NCBI RefSeq assembly: GCF_900176375.1
Contig: NZ_FWYF01000001.1
Coordinates: forward strand, 868,001 to 932,000
From: Reichenbachiella faecimaris
GTDB lineage: Bacteria > Bacteroidota > Bacteroidia > Cytophagales > Cyclobacteriaceae
Length of the DNA: 64,000 nucleotides
Reading direction: 5' to 3'
Notes under the pieces: generated by a model
Seen by the model: only the letters and a program-made list of their open reading frames with translations
Told to the model about the DNA's origin: nothing
Database searches by the model: none
Position numbers and translations under genes: made by a program
Shown: piece after piece, positions 8,957-17,558 of the stretch
How positions within the stretch are numbered: position 1 is the stretch's first letter
Layout of the letters: each line of letters begins with the position of its first letter

Positions 8957-10741
8957 TTATAACCCCATCCACTTTAAATCTGAATCAGCTAAAGGGTTGA
9001 TTCGTTTGGCTTTATTTGGGTTCATCTGCTGAGCGATGGTCCACCAGGACACAAAGGATTCATGGGCTTGATTCAGTTTCTCCTCCGTGTTTTTTATCAT
9101 CACATTGGCCCTGTTTCCTTGGCTCATAAATTCACTGATTTGTCTGGTATCTACCTCACTTTGTAAAATTGGAAACGGAGAAATGTACCATGCCTTTCGA
9201 GGTTTTTTCCCTTCATTTTTTCGAATGGAGTCGATGAGCCACATCGCCACAATCCCTGCCTGGCATTGATCGACATAGTACCTGCCTAAAATATTCCTAG
9301 GAAAGTTGGTCAGTATTTCATTCGAATTGACAATTTCCATCAGCGCCGGAATATCTTCCCAACCTAAATCTGGCGCAAACCCTGAGTTATAATTGTTACT
9401 CAATAAGTCTTCAATGAATTGCTCTGTATTGGAGACCTCTGTTTGCTTCCTTTGGTCTTTCTTATTGAATGTTTCTTCTCGCATGCTTTGAGTCAATTTG
9501 ATTAATCCATTCGTCTGAGCGAATTGAGATTTCAATGAAAGATAAGCAGTCAGGTCACGCTGCACTCTTTCATCAAACTTAAAATCGCGCTTCGAATCCC
9601 AGGCATTCCAAAAAGGCTCATCATAAGGCGTATCATCTGGAAGCTTCAATCGAGAAGGAAACTTCTGCGGCTGCACATCCAAATCTTCAAAATCATACAA
9701 CTGCGTGTGAGCGGTTTCTTTATGAACTTTCAAGAGGTTTCCCGTCAATCGCTCCACATTGAGCCATTTGAACACCCGCTCCCCTTCAGTAATCCTCATT
9801 TGACCATTCACCTCAGCCAACCAATAAGAATGTCTTGTTTCTATCAAGTCGTTGTTGTACTTTCCACTATTTGTCATCCTTTCATTCGGTCGCAAAGAAA
9901 AATCAGCGAGTATTTCTGAAACCTTAATTAGCCGATTGCTCTCCTCTGTGATGTAATAGCGATAATACTCATGTATAAAATTATCGGCTCCTTTGGCAAA
10001 CTCGGTAATGACATAAACCTGTTGTCCGTCCAATTCCAAAATGTCTGTTATCTTCAGTTCAAGTCCATCCAGCTTATCTTGTTTGGAATTAATTCTTTTA
10101 AAAACAGGTAGCCCCAAAATTTCGCCAGACACGGAAAACATATGCGATTGTGACTTTTGAGAGTATAGCACAGGAAACATGGAGTAATCTATGCTTCTGC
10201 GGTGGGCTAAGATATCCATACCCGGATCGTCCTGCTCTCCTCGGTAGTAAACATCAAAAACCAATTGCTCGAACAAAGTATAAGTCTCATTCTCTTCTGA
10301 AGTAATAGTATAGACGCCCGAACATTTGTAGTAAGACGTCTGAGGTACTTGCGAAGAGAATGATTCAAAAGCCTTCTGCAGTAATTTGGCCGGAGCATAA
10401 ATAGTAATTCCTTCCAACTCAATCGCCTGCTCTACCATGATGTATTCAGGTGTTTTGGAGGCAGTCAATTCCTTAATAGGAAGCTCCAAGGAAGCTAATC
10501 CAATGGAAGACACCACCAAAGTATCTTCCAGATACTCCTCTGGGATTTTATAGCTAAAGAAACCGTCTTGGTTAGTGATGCCACCAAGGTTCTTACCTTT
10601 CACCAAGAGATGAGCAAATGAAATAGGTTCTCCTTCTTCATTTAAAATTTTACTTGAAATTGAAATGTAGCCATCTGTCTGTGACCAGGCACGTGAAGCA
10701 AAAAGGAAACAGAACAGATAAATAAATATTTTGAGTTTCAT
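8957..10741 (-). CDS. Secreted protein with carboxypeptidase-like regulatory (CarbopepD_reg) domain
   Basis: 594 aa. A signal peptide (residues 1-20, ending SRAWS) is followed by a CarbopepD_reg_2-type domain (about 25-110; ILNEEGEPISFAHLLVKG, GGITNQDGFFSYKIP, VVSSIGL) as found at the N-termini of TonB-dependent receptors and other outer-membrane proteins of Bacteroidota. The rest (110-594) is a long charged region of unknown function without a TonB barrel or plug. Probably periplasmic or outer-membrane associated. Upstream lies the beta-lactamase-fold gene, 20 bp away on the same strand, probably one transcript. Confidence 0.75.
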   Translation of the reverse strand: MKLKIFIYLFCFLFASRAWSQTDGYISISSKILNEEGEPISFAHLLVKGKNLGGITNQDGFFSYKIPEEYLEDTLVVSSIGLASLELPIKELTASKTPEYIMVEQAIELEGITIYAPAKLLQKAFESFSSQVPQTSYYKCSGVYTITSEENETYTLFEQLVFDVYYRGEQDDPGMDILAHRRSIDYSMFPVLYSQKSQSHMFSVSGEILGLPVFKRINSKQDKLDGLELKITDILELDGQQVYVITEFAKGADNFIHEYYRYYITEESNRLIKVSEILADFSLRPNERMTNSGKYNNDLIETRHSYWLAEVNGQMRITEGERVFKWLNVERLTGNLLKVHKETAHTQLYDFEDLDVQPQKFPSRLKLPDDTPYDEPFWNAWDSKRDFKFDERVQRDLTAYLSLKSQFAQTNGLIKLTQSMREETFNKKDQRKQTEVSNTEQFIEDLLSNNYNSGFAPDLGWEDIPALMEIVNSNEILTNFPRNILGRYYVDQCQAGIVAMWLIDSIRKNEGKKPRKAWYISPFPILQSEVDTRQISEFMSQGNRANVMIKNTEEKLNQAHESFVSWWTIAQQMNPNKAKRINPLADSDLKWMGL

Positions 10742-10761
10742 AAATATTTGAATTTTGAGTA

Positions 10762-12288
10762 TTAATTATTTTGACCTTTATAAAATTTTTGTCCGAACAT
10801 CTCTAAATAAGACTCACGATCAGCAGAATTGAGATGATAAAAATCCACAACATCAAAGGAGTCATCCACTTCAGATTTGATCAGAAATTTATCATCTCCT
10901 ATATATTCTCCTATGAAAAGTAGATTGCCCAATTGCAAAATCAATTGTTGGTTTTTCGCTTTCACTACCAATTGATTGAGTTGATCACTAACATACCTCC
11001 CAACAAATTTTTCTAGTGAGACGTTTTTTATTTCTTCACTATCCACAGACTGAAAAATGCTGTCCTTGTAGTGTCTATATCGCTTGGTTCGAACACGAAT
11101 AGATTCTTCCATGGCATCCAATTCTTTAGCATTATCCACTCCTAACTGCTCTGCCAGTATATAATTTAAGATTAGCTCTATTGCGCGACTTTGCTGGCTC
11201 ATCATAATCACCACCCCCAAATTCTCTTCACGCACCAGCGCATGAACAGACACATAACCAGGATAACCACCACCATGCCATGAGATATCATACTCATGCC
11301 AGTCACCCTGCTCCCAACCCAGACCATAACCATAGTTATTGATCCCTGCGGACTTATCGTAAAAGTCTATTCGATCAGTATGAATATCATCCAATACAGC
11401 CCGTGTGAAATACGCATTATTTGAAGTATCCAAATGCGCCATTAACCATTTGTTCATATCAGCAACTGTGGTGATCAATCCACCTGCCGCATGCATCGTA
11501 TCGTCACGCTTCATAAAACTGCCAGTCCTGATACTGCCATTACTATAAGTATGAGGCAATGCCAAAAGACTTGCTGATTCGACACTAGCACTTGGTTGTA
11601 AATAAGCACTGGTGCTCTTCATGTCCAGGGGTCTGAAAATATCCTCATACAGTAGTTGTTTCCAGCCTTTTTGGGTCAATTGTTCCAATGCCATACCACT
11701 TAAAATATATCCTAGGTTGGTATAATCGTATGTTCCCAAACCTCTCTGACCCGTCGACGTCTCCAAATCTTGAATGAGTTCGTCTTGAGTGAAATTTCCA
11801 GTATAGGCGGTTTTAATGGCCACGGAAGTATTTTGAAGGCCGGAGGTATGAATAAGCAAATCCTCAAGAGTGATTTCGTTTGTCTGCATGCCTGATGGGA
11901 AATTTATTTTCAGACAATCATTCATCTTAGTTTTCAAATCCAACTCTCCACGATCTTCCATTAGCTTCATCAGGGTTCCGATAAATGATTTTGTCATAGA
12001 GGCAATGTAGAATTTGGTATTCAAATCAGCTTTCTTCTGATTTTCGAAATCTTCATACCCAAATACTTTTTCCTCAACAACCTCACCGTCTTTCACTACG
12101 CCAATGGCTATTGCCCCACCTATTTGATACCCCTCGATCAATCCTTCTATGTATTGATCTAAATCTGAATATTGTTGTAGACTGTTAGTTGTGGCGATCT
12201 CATGCTTTGAATCTTTTTTAGGTATACAACCCAATTGCATAAGCATAATTACAATCGAACAAAAAACTTGATGTTTTACTCTATTCAT
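10762..12288 (-). CDS. Class C beta-lactamase-fold serine hydrolase, lipoprotein
   Basis: 508 aa. Lipoprotein signal with lipobox LMQLGC21. Catalytic elements of the serine beta-lactamase/penicillin-binding family: S97-M-T-K100 (SxxK), Y189-T-N191 (YxN), and HGGGYPGY replacing the KTG box. A C-terminal extension of about 100 residues follows the fold. Members act as esterases, peptidases or lactamases; substrate is unknown and an antibiotic-resistance role is not implied. It is 20 bp upstream of the CarbopepD_reg gene on the same strand. Confidence 0.88.
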   Translation of the reverse strand: MNRVKHQVFCSIVIMLMQLGCIPKKDSKHEIATTNSLQQYSDLDQYIEGLIEGYQIGGAIAIGVVKDGEVVEEKVFGYEDFENQKKADLNTKFYIASMTKSFIGTLMKLMEDRGELDLKTKMNDCLKINFPSGMQTNEITLEDLLIHTSGLQNTSVAIKTAYTGNFTQDELIQDLETSTGQRGLGTYDYTNLGYILSGMALEQLTQKGWKQLLYEDIFRPLDMKSTSAYLQPSASVESASLLALPHTYSNGSIRTGSFMKRDDTMHAAGGLITTVADMNKWLMAHLDTSNNAYFTRAVLDDIHTDRIDFYDKSAGINNYGYGLGWEQGDWHEYDISWHGGGYPGYVSVHALVREENLGVVIMMSQQSRAIELILNYILAEQLGVDNAKELDAMEESIRVRTKRYRHYKDSIFQSVDSEEIKNVSLEKFVGRYVSDQLNQLVVKAKNQQLILQLGNLLFIGEYIGDDKFLIKSEVDDSFDVVDFYHLNSADRESYLEMFGQKFYKGQNN

Positions 12289-12395
12289 GGCGAATTCAAA
12301 TTATATCGCTATACTAGACTTCAGAACCCTATCAACCAGATTTGAAGACAGTGAAAAAGTCGAAGTGTACCAAAAATGAGGTTGAATTGTACGGA

Positions 12396-13526
12396 TTAAT
12401 TAGCCACCCAGCGTTTGAAGTCTGGTGCTTTCAGTCTGCTGATTTCATGAAATGGTGAAAAATCTTGTACTGGAACTAGCCTTATCCTAAGCTTTCTGTT
12501 AGCCAATGGCTCAAAACTTTGTATAGCTTCCTTCTTTACCAACACCTGTCTGTTCAGCCTGAAAAAACCAAATGGATCAAGTTTAGTTTCCAAATTTGAC
12601 AGAGACTCATCCATCACCATTTTTTCTTGGCTGATAGTAATGGCATAAGTATTTTGATACTGGACTTGAAAAAATAGAATCTCGTCGACCGAAAGAAGTT
12701 TGGTGGCTTTTCCTGCTTTAACATGAAACTTCAGCGTTTCTGATTCCCGTTCTGCATCCTGTCTTCTACTTGCAAAGTAGCCTACCAGAATAACCAAGAT
12801 GGCTTTAATTGGCATTTCTAATACCCAATAGTCTGAATAAATAACAGTTTGATAATGATTTTTCAAATACCAGTTGAGCAAAAAGTAGTCCAGAGGCAGA
12901 AACACCAGCATCAATACGATCACATGACCAATGACAAAAATCACATGGTCAAACTTCTTCATAAATCCCTTGACCCTAGGTGAAACAAGTTGATAAATCG
13001 TCCAATTCAACAACATGGTTGAGATCAAATACATCAGATCCATTAGGTCATCGAGTGGGAAACTGGCCTGGACAAATCGATCTGGATTCCCAAAATAAAA
13101 TAAAAACACGATTAGAAATCCAATAACTATAATCTGTCTAGAAAAAGCACGATTCTCAACCATGCCACTCCTCCACTCTAAAGCCGCTAACAGGGTAACT
13201 CCCACAATTGAAAAGACAATCAATTTCCCTAGATGCAAATACGAAATCAAATCATCAGTACCTGACGGGTTCAACAAAGCAATTAAGAAATAAACACACG
13301 CAGAGCACAAAACAACAAGGAAAGCAAGTATCATAAATTTAAGAGGATACCAGCTCTGACCTAGCTTGGAACCAAAAAATTGAGTTATCCATTTCCTGCT
13401 TAAAAAAATGACACCAAACACGGCACCTATTTCAGGGAGTCTGATGTAGTAAATCACAAGAAGTAGGGCAGATGCTATTACTACTTTAATGATCCAATGA
13501 CGTTTATGCGTTTCTAAGAGTGACAT
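12396..13526 (-). CDS. Membrane-anchored LytTR transcriptional regulator
   Basis: 376 aa. About seven hydrophobic segments fill residues 15-260. The C-terminal 100 residues form a LytTR DNA-binding domain (ATKLLSVDEILFFQVQYQNTY, GFFRLNRQVLVKKEAIQSF). This is a one-component membrane regulator with no receiver domain. It is divergent from the ECF sigma gene and lies downstream of no obvious kinase. Its targets are unknown; the serine hydrolase gene follows on the same strand 107 bp on. Confidence 0.85.
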   Translation of the reverse strand: MSLLETHKRHWIIKVVIASALLLVIYYIRLPEIGAVFGVIFLSRKWITQFFGSKLGQSWYPLKFMILAFLVVLCSACVYFLIALLNPSGTDDLISYLHLGKLIVFSIVGVTLLAALEWRSGMVENRAFSRQIIVIGFLIVFLFYFGNPDRFVQASFPLDDLMDLMYLISTMLLNWTIYQLVSPRVKGFMKKFDHVIFVIGHVIVLMLVFLPLDYFLLNWYLKNHYQTVIYSDYWVLEMPIKAILVILVGYFASRRQDAERESETLKFHVKAGKATKLLSVDEILFFQVQYQNTYAITISQEKMVMDESLSNLETKLDPFGFFRLNRQVLVKKEAIQSFEPLANRKLRIRLVPVQDFSPFHEISRLKAPDFKRWVAN

Positions 13527-13697
13527 TTAGCAACAATAATAATGACAAAATTTAGAGTCTTATAAGTAGACAACCTACTCGTCATTTGGTTGCATGCTAC
13601 TGGTGGATTGTAATAAATCAACTCTTTGACTCACCAATATGAAAAATATTTCAAACTCATTGTAACCGAGCGCTACACCCCGCGTCTCCTAAGCAAC

Positions 13698-14228
13698 ATG
13701 ACCACAGAACAATTTAAAACCGACGTCTTATCAGTCAAGAACAAACTCTACCGATATGCCCTGAGTATCGTGTGTGAGGTAGAATTGGCCGAGGATATCG
13801 TACAAGAAGTGTTCATGAAGCTTTGGAACCAGCGAGAAAAACTCAAAGACATCCAAAACATTGAAGCCTGGAGTATGACAATTACCAGAAATCAATGTTT
13901 GGACAAATTGAGAAAAAAGAAAATGCATGTGGTGGATCTTTCGGAAGCCAAATACCAAATATCAGGGCATCAGGTATCGGACCACCTCAGCATCCATAAT
14001 GATTTGATAGAAAAGATCAAATCTACGCTGGAGCTGCTACCCGAAAAACAACGCGAGATTTTTCGGCTGCGGGAATTACTGGGCTATTCCAATCAGGAGA
14101 TCGAGGAGATCATGGGTTTGGATGACACTCAGGTGAAAGTGTACTTGTTCAGGGCAAGACAAAAAGTAAGGGCATCATTGAGTAAAATATTGAACTATGG
14201 AGTGGAAACAAATCAAGCAGCTGTCTGA
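13698..14228 (+). CDS. ECF-type RNA polymerase sigma factor
   Basis: 176 aa from the ATG at 13698. An upstream in-frame TTG (13626) would add 24 residues not typical of the family. Region 2 (residues about 10-75: YALSIVCEVELAEDIVQEVFMKLW, WSMTITRNQCLDKLR) and region 4 (about 115-165: LPEKQREIFRLRELLGYSNQEIEEIMG, QVKVYLFRARQKVR) are both present. It heads a six-gene run and overlaps the next gene by 32 bp, typical of a sigma/anti-sigma pair. Confidence 0.92.
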   Translation: MTTEQFKTDVLSVKNKLYRYALSIVCEVELAEDIVQEVFMKLWNQREKLKDIQNIEAWSMTITRNQCLDKLRKKKMHVVDLSEAKYQISGHQVSDHLSIHNDLIEKIKSTLELLPEKQREIFRLRELLGYSNQEIEEIMGLDDTQVKVYLFRARQKVRASLSKILNYGVETNQAAV

Positions 14229-14676
14229 AAAATACTGGCAGGCTGACACGACAATAGAAGAGGAAAGAGCACTCAGAAAAAACATTACACCCTCTGACGA
14301 TCCACTGGATCCGCAGGAGGTCGAGTACTTCAAAACCATCGAGCAGTTCTCCTCAGCACAACTCAGTGATGACTTCGAAGATCGCTTTTTTGAAAAAATA
14401 GAATCAGAACAAAAAACAGTCTCCTTCTATCATCAAAAGTGGTTTCAGCTAGCGGCATCTGTCTTACTCATGATTGGCATGGTTGGAGGCTTTCATTCAT
14501 ACAAAGAAAGACAACTGGCACGCCAACAAGAAGCCAGAGTGGCATTTGAAATTGCAAAAAGCGCCCTTTTTATGGTTTCGGACAAAATGAGTAGAGGCAG
14601 TCAGTACACACTGGATGGACTCACCAAATTCGAAGAAACCCATCAAAAAATTAAAACTCAGAATTTCAACAATTAA
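14197..14676 (+). CDS. Putative single-pass membrane anti-sigma factor
   Basis: 159 aa. Residues 1-85 are polar and acidic (cytoplasmic), residues about 86-103 form one membrane helix (WFQLAASVLLMIGMVGG), and the rest is a short extracytoplasmic tail. The family is not recognised by sequence, but size, topology and the 32-bp overlap with the sigma gene fit a membrane anti-sigma factor that sequesters the sigma. No zinc-binding ZAS motif (HxxxCxxC) is visible, so it is not a classical ZAS protein. Confidence 0.65.
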   Translation: MEWKQIKQLSEKYWQADTTIEEERALRKNITPSDDPLDPQEVEYFKTIEQFSSAQLSDDFEDRFFEKIESEQKTVSFYHQKWFQLAASVLLMIGMVGGFHSYKERQLARQQEARVAFEIAKSALFMVSDKMSRGSQYTLDGLTKFEETHQKIKTQNFNN

Positions 14677-14680
14677 GCAT

Positions 14681-15211
14681 ATGAAAAAGATATCAATAAT
14701 AGCAATAGCCATGATTTGGAGTGTATCTACTATGGCACAGGACAATGCCATCAGCAAATACTTCGCTAAACATGTATCAGATACGGCTTTCACGAAAGTG
14801 ACGGTAACCAGCAAGATGTTTTCTCTATTTACTGAAATAGAAGGAGAAGATGAAGCTGAGAAAGAAGTACTGGAGGCATTGAGTAAACTCAAGGGCATCA
14901 AGGTTTTGATCAATGAGGAGCCAAAAGATCCAGCTACATTGTACAGCAATGCAGTAACCACAATAAGTAAGGACAAAGGTTACGAAGAGCTGATGTCTGT
15001 AGAAGATGGTGATGAAAATGTCAAATTCATGATCCGAGATAAAGGAAGTATCATCAATGAACTGCTGATGATAGTAGGTGGAAAAGAGGAGTTTTTAATT
15101 ATGAGCCTTTTTGGTGAAATAGATTTAAAGCAAATAGCAAAGCTCTCCAGAATTATGAAAATGAAGGGTATGGATCATCTAAAAGTCCTAGATGGTGGTG
15201 ATGATGAATAA
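14681..15211 (+). CDS. DUF4252 exported protein
   Basis: 176 aa from the ATG at 14681, 4 bp after the previous stop. The open frame upstream (to 14615) lies inside the previous gene and would hide the signal peptide MKKISIIAIAMIWSVSTMAQ. The mature part resembles DUF4252: an N-terminal YFAKHVSDTAFTKVTVTSKMF segment and C-terminal FLIMSLFGEIDLKQIAKLSR. The function of DUF4252 is unknown; these proteins often accompany ECF sigma genes in Bacteroidota. Confidence 0.8.
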   Translation: MKKISIIAIAMIWSVSTMAQDNAISKYFAKHVSDTAFTKVTVTSKMFSLFTEIEGEDEAEKEVLEALSKLKGIKVLINEEPKDPATLYSNAVTTISKDKGYEELMSVEDGDENVKFMIRDKGSIINELLMIVGGKEEFLIMSLFGEIDLKQIAKLSRIMKMKGMDHLKVLDGGDDE

Positions 15212-15779
15212 AAATTTTATAGGTCAAATACTCACTCACTCTGCTCTTTATATAAAGAGCAGAGCTTGCTTACTCACGCTGGGTTTGCTTTTTGGAACTC
15301 ATCTTTCATTTGGACAAACGAGTCTAATTACAGATTTGAAGAAAGACCGACTTACGGAATTGAGTTTGTACTTCTACCCAAGCACCTTACGGATGGTCAA
15401 TCTGGATAAAAACGAAGAATTCAATAGACTCATTCAGGATATTGAAAAGCTTATTTTCTATAAAATGAATGGAAAATTTGAAAATATAGATTTGTACAAT
15501 CTTGTGGGGCAATTGCAAACAGAAGAGTCTTTTGAAGAATATGTAGTCATAGATGGGCCAACCAAAAAGTTCTATCTATTGGGTAGAGAAAAACCTACAG
15601 AAACGGTAGGCCTGGCTTTGATGAATGAAGAGCATTACGTATTTGATATTGCTGGTAGTTTAGAACTCAAGGAAATCCCCAAGCTCTACCAATACATTTC
15701 AGAAAATGACTCAACTTTTCAAAGCAAGTTTTCACAAATACTAAACCTGGTGGAGCTAGGAGATGATATAGTAGACTAA
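15192..15779 (+). CDS. Second, diverged DUF4252-like exported protein
   Basis: 195 aa from the ATG at 15192; ATGs at 15201 and 15204 are equally possible. Overlaps the preceding gene by about 20 bp, so translation is likely coupled. A hydrophobic signal ends at THLSFGQ (about residue 42). The remainder has the pattern of the preceding protein (VGLALMNEEHYVFDIAGSLELKEIPKLYQYI near the end) but is strongly diverged. It is likely an old tandem duplicate; function unknown. Confidence 0.65.
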   Translation: MVVMMNKNFIGQILTHSALYIKSRACLLTLGLLFGTHLSFGQTSLITDLKKDRLTELSLYFYPSTLRMVNLDKNEEFNRLIQDIEKLIFYKMNGKFENIDLYNLVGQLQTEESFEEYVVIDGPTKKFYLLGREKPTETVGLALMNEEHYVFDIAGSLELKEIPKLYQYISENDSTFQSKFSQILNLVELGDDIVD

Positions 15780-15792
15780 AAAAACTCAACCA

Positions 15793-16689
15793 TTGAAATA
15801 CATACTCGAAACCAAAGGGCTCACCAAAAAATATGGCAAACTTACTGCGTTAGATCAACTCAATCTGACCATAGAACCAGGTATGGTCTTCGGACTGCTA
15901 GGCCCGAATGGAAGTGGAAAAACCACAACTTTAGGGATGATTCTAGAGGTTACCAAGCCAAGCAGTGGCAGCTACCTCTGGTTCGACGAAGCACCAAGTG
16001 CCAACAGTCGTAAAAAGATTGGGGCCATCCTGGAAACACCATGTTTCTACCCCTATCTGTCAGCCGTACGAAACCTTAGAATTATCGCCAAGATCAAGGA
16101 GTGTCGGGAATCAAGAATAGAGGAGGTGCTAAGACAGGTAGGTCTTTATGAACGCAAAGATGACCCATTCAAAAATTACTCCCTGGGCATGAAACAGCGA
16201 TTGGCAATCGCCTCTGCCCTGCTGGCAGATCCGCCTGTGCTTATTTTAGATGAGCCTACCAATGGACTAGATCCACAGGGAATTGTCGAGATAAGAGAGG
16301 TCATTCAACAAATTGCTTCTTCAGGAAAAACCATTATTCTAGCCAGTCATCTGCTCGATGAAGTGCAGAAGGTTTGTACACATTTTTGTGTACTGCGTAA
16401 AGGACAAAAACTGTATCAGGGCAGTGTAGACGAAGCACTTTCTGATCAGAAAACGATAGAGGTGGCTGCTTCCAATTTGGATCATCTTGAAGCAACACTT
16501 AAGAAAATGAATGGCATTTATAAAGTAGAAAAGCTTACAGATGTCATATCTCTGACTACTGAGAATGGGCTTTCAACTGAATCGATCAACGCTTTTCTTT
16601 TCGAAAAAGGACTCACAGCTACCCATCTGGTCAAGAAAAGTGGTAGCCTAGAAAAGCAATTCCTCAAAATACTCAACGAAAATGACTAG
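15793..16689 (+). CDS. ABC transporter ATP-binding protein
   Basis: 298 aa. The start is a TTG at 15793: the frame closes at a TAG just upstream and no ATG precedes the Walker A motif. Walker A GPNGSGKTT, signature YSLGMKQRLAIA, Walker B LILDEPTNGLD and switch His in ILASH are intact. It resembles the NatA/BcrA-type exporters with a C-terminal extension of about 80 residues. It powers the permease encoded next, with an 8-bp overlap. Confidence 0.92.
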   Translation: MKYILETKGLTKKYGKLTALDQLNLTIEPGMVFGLLGPNGSGKTTTLGMILEVTKPSSGSYLWFDEAPSANSRKKIGAILETPCFYPYLSAVRNLRIIAKIKECRESRIEEVLRQVGLYERKDDPFKNYSLGMKQRLAIASALLADPPVLILDEPTNGLDPQGIVEIREVIQQIASSGKTIILASHLLDEVQKVCTHFCVLRKGQKLYQGSVDEALSDQKTIEVAASNLDHLEATLKKMNGIYKVEKLTDVISLTTENGLSTESINAFLFEKGLTATHLVKKSGSLEKQFLKILNEND

Positions 16690-17503
16690 ACTCTTACAAA
16701 TAGAATGGCTTAAACTCAAATACAACAGACCTTTTTGGATTTTAGTGGCCATGTATTCCATAGGTGTTATTATCGTCTGCTCGGGCGGTATGCTATTCCT
16801 AAACTTTCTGAAAAATCAAGGGGCTGATTTTGACGGAATCGACCCTACAATAATTCCTATCTACGACTTCCCGGATGTATGGCACAACATCTCCTATGTG
16901 GCTACCTTTTTCAAAGTGCTTCTTGGGTTTATCATAGTCATTTCAATTGCCAATGAGGCCTCCTATCGCACCATGAGACAGAACGTCATAGATGGTTTGA
17001 GCAAAAAGGAATTCCTACAGACCAAACTTTTGATCATTGGTATTTTATCCATAAGTGCCATGGTTCTGTTGTTCTTGATTGGCTTGATTACTGGTGGCAT
17101 TTATTCACATATCTTGGGATGGAAGTATGTGTTTTCTGACCTCCAGTTTCTATTTGCCTATGGATTCGAGGTCTTCTGTTATTTAACCTTTGCCTTAATG
17201 ATCGCACTACTAGTGAGAAAATCTGGCCTGGTTATCGTGGGCTTACTCATGTATACTTTAATCTTTGATCCAGTAGCAGCCAAATTCATAGAACACTTCC
17301 CATACATCTGGGATGAAATCAGATTCATAAAAGACTATCTACCTGTCACAGCACTCAACAACTTGATTCACGTACCTTTCATGAAGTACTTCTTCCAGGA
17401 AATTCAAGATTATATCTCATGGAAAGAATTAGCGATTGTATCTGGTTGGTTAATGATTAACATCGGGCTGAGCTATTGGGTATTGAAGAAAAGAGATATA
17501 TAA
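16682..17503 (+). CDS. ABC-2 type permease
   Basis: 273 aa, six hydrophobic segments (first about residues 17-37; then 75-95, 115-140, 155-180, 185-205 and 245-268), the topology of ABC-2 export permeases. It partners the ATPase encoded upstream (8-bp overlap). Being last in the ECF-sigma/DUF4252 run, it is probably controlled by that sigma factor. The substrate cannot be told. Confidence 0.85.
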   Translation: MTRLLQIEWLKLKYNRPFWILVAMYSIGVIIVCSGGMLFLNFLKNQGADFDGIDPTIIPIYDFPDVWHNISYVATFFKVLLGFIIVISIANEASYRTMRQNVIDGLSKKEFLQTKLLIIGILSISAMVLLFLIGLITGGIYSHILGWKYVFSDLQFLFAYGFEVFCYLTFALMIALLVRKSGLVIVGLLMYTLIFDPVAAKFIEHFPYIWDEIRFIKDYLPVTALNNLIHVPFMKYFFQEIQDYISWKELAIVSGWLMINIGLSYWVLKKRDI

Positions 17504-17506
17504 AAA

Positions 17507-17533
17507 GAGCCCATGAATATTTCCTATGGGCTC
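17507..17533 (-). terminator. Rho-independent terminator
   Basis: Stem GAGCCCAT (17507-17514) / ATGGGCTC (17526-17533). On the minus strand it is followed by a run of five T, so it terminates the T9SS surface protein gene. It may also help stop the convergent ABC operon, although the plus-strand side has no T run. Confidence 0.75.
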
Positions 17534-17558
17534 AATTGTGGTTGTTGCGGAAAGGGAT

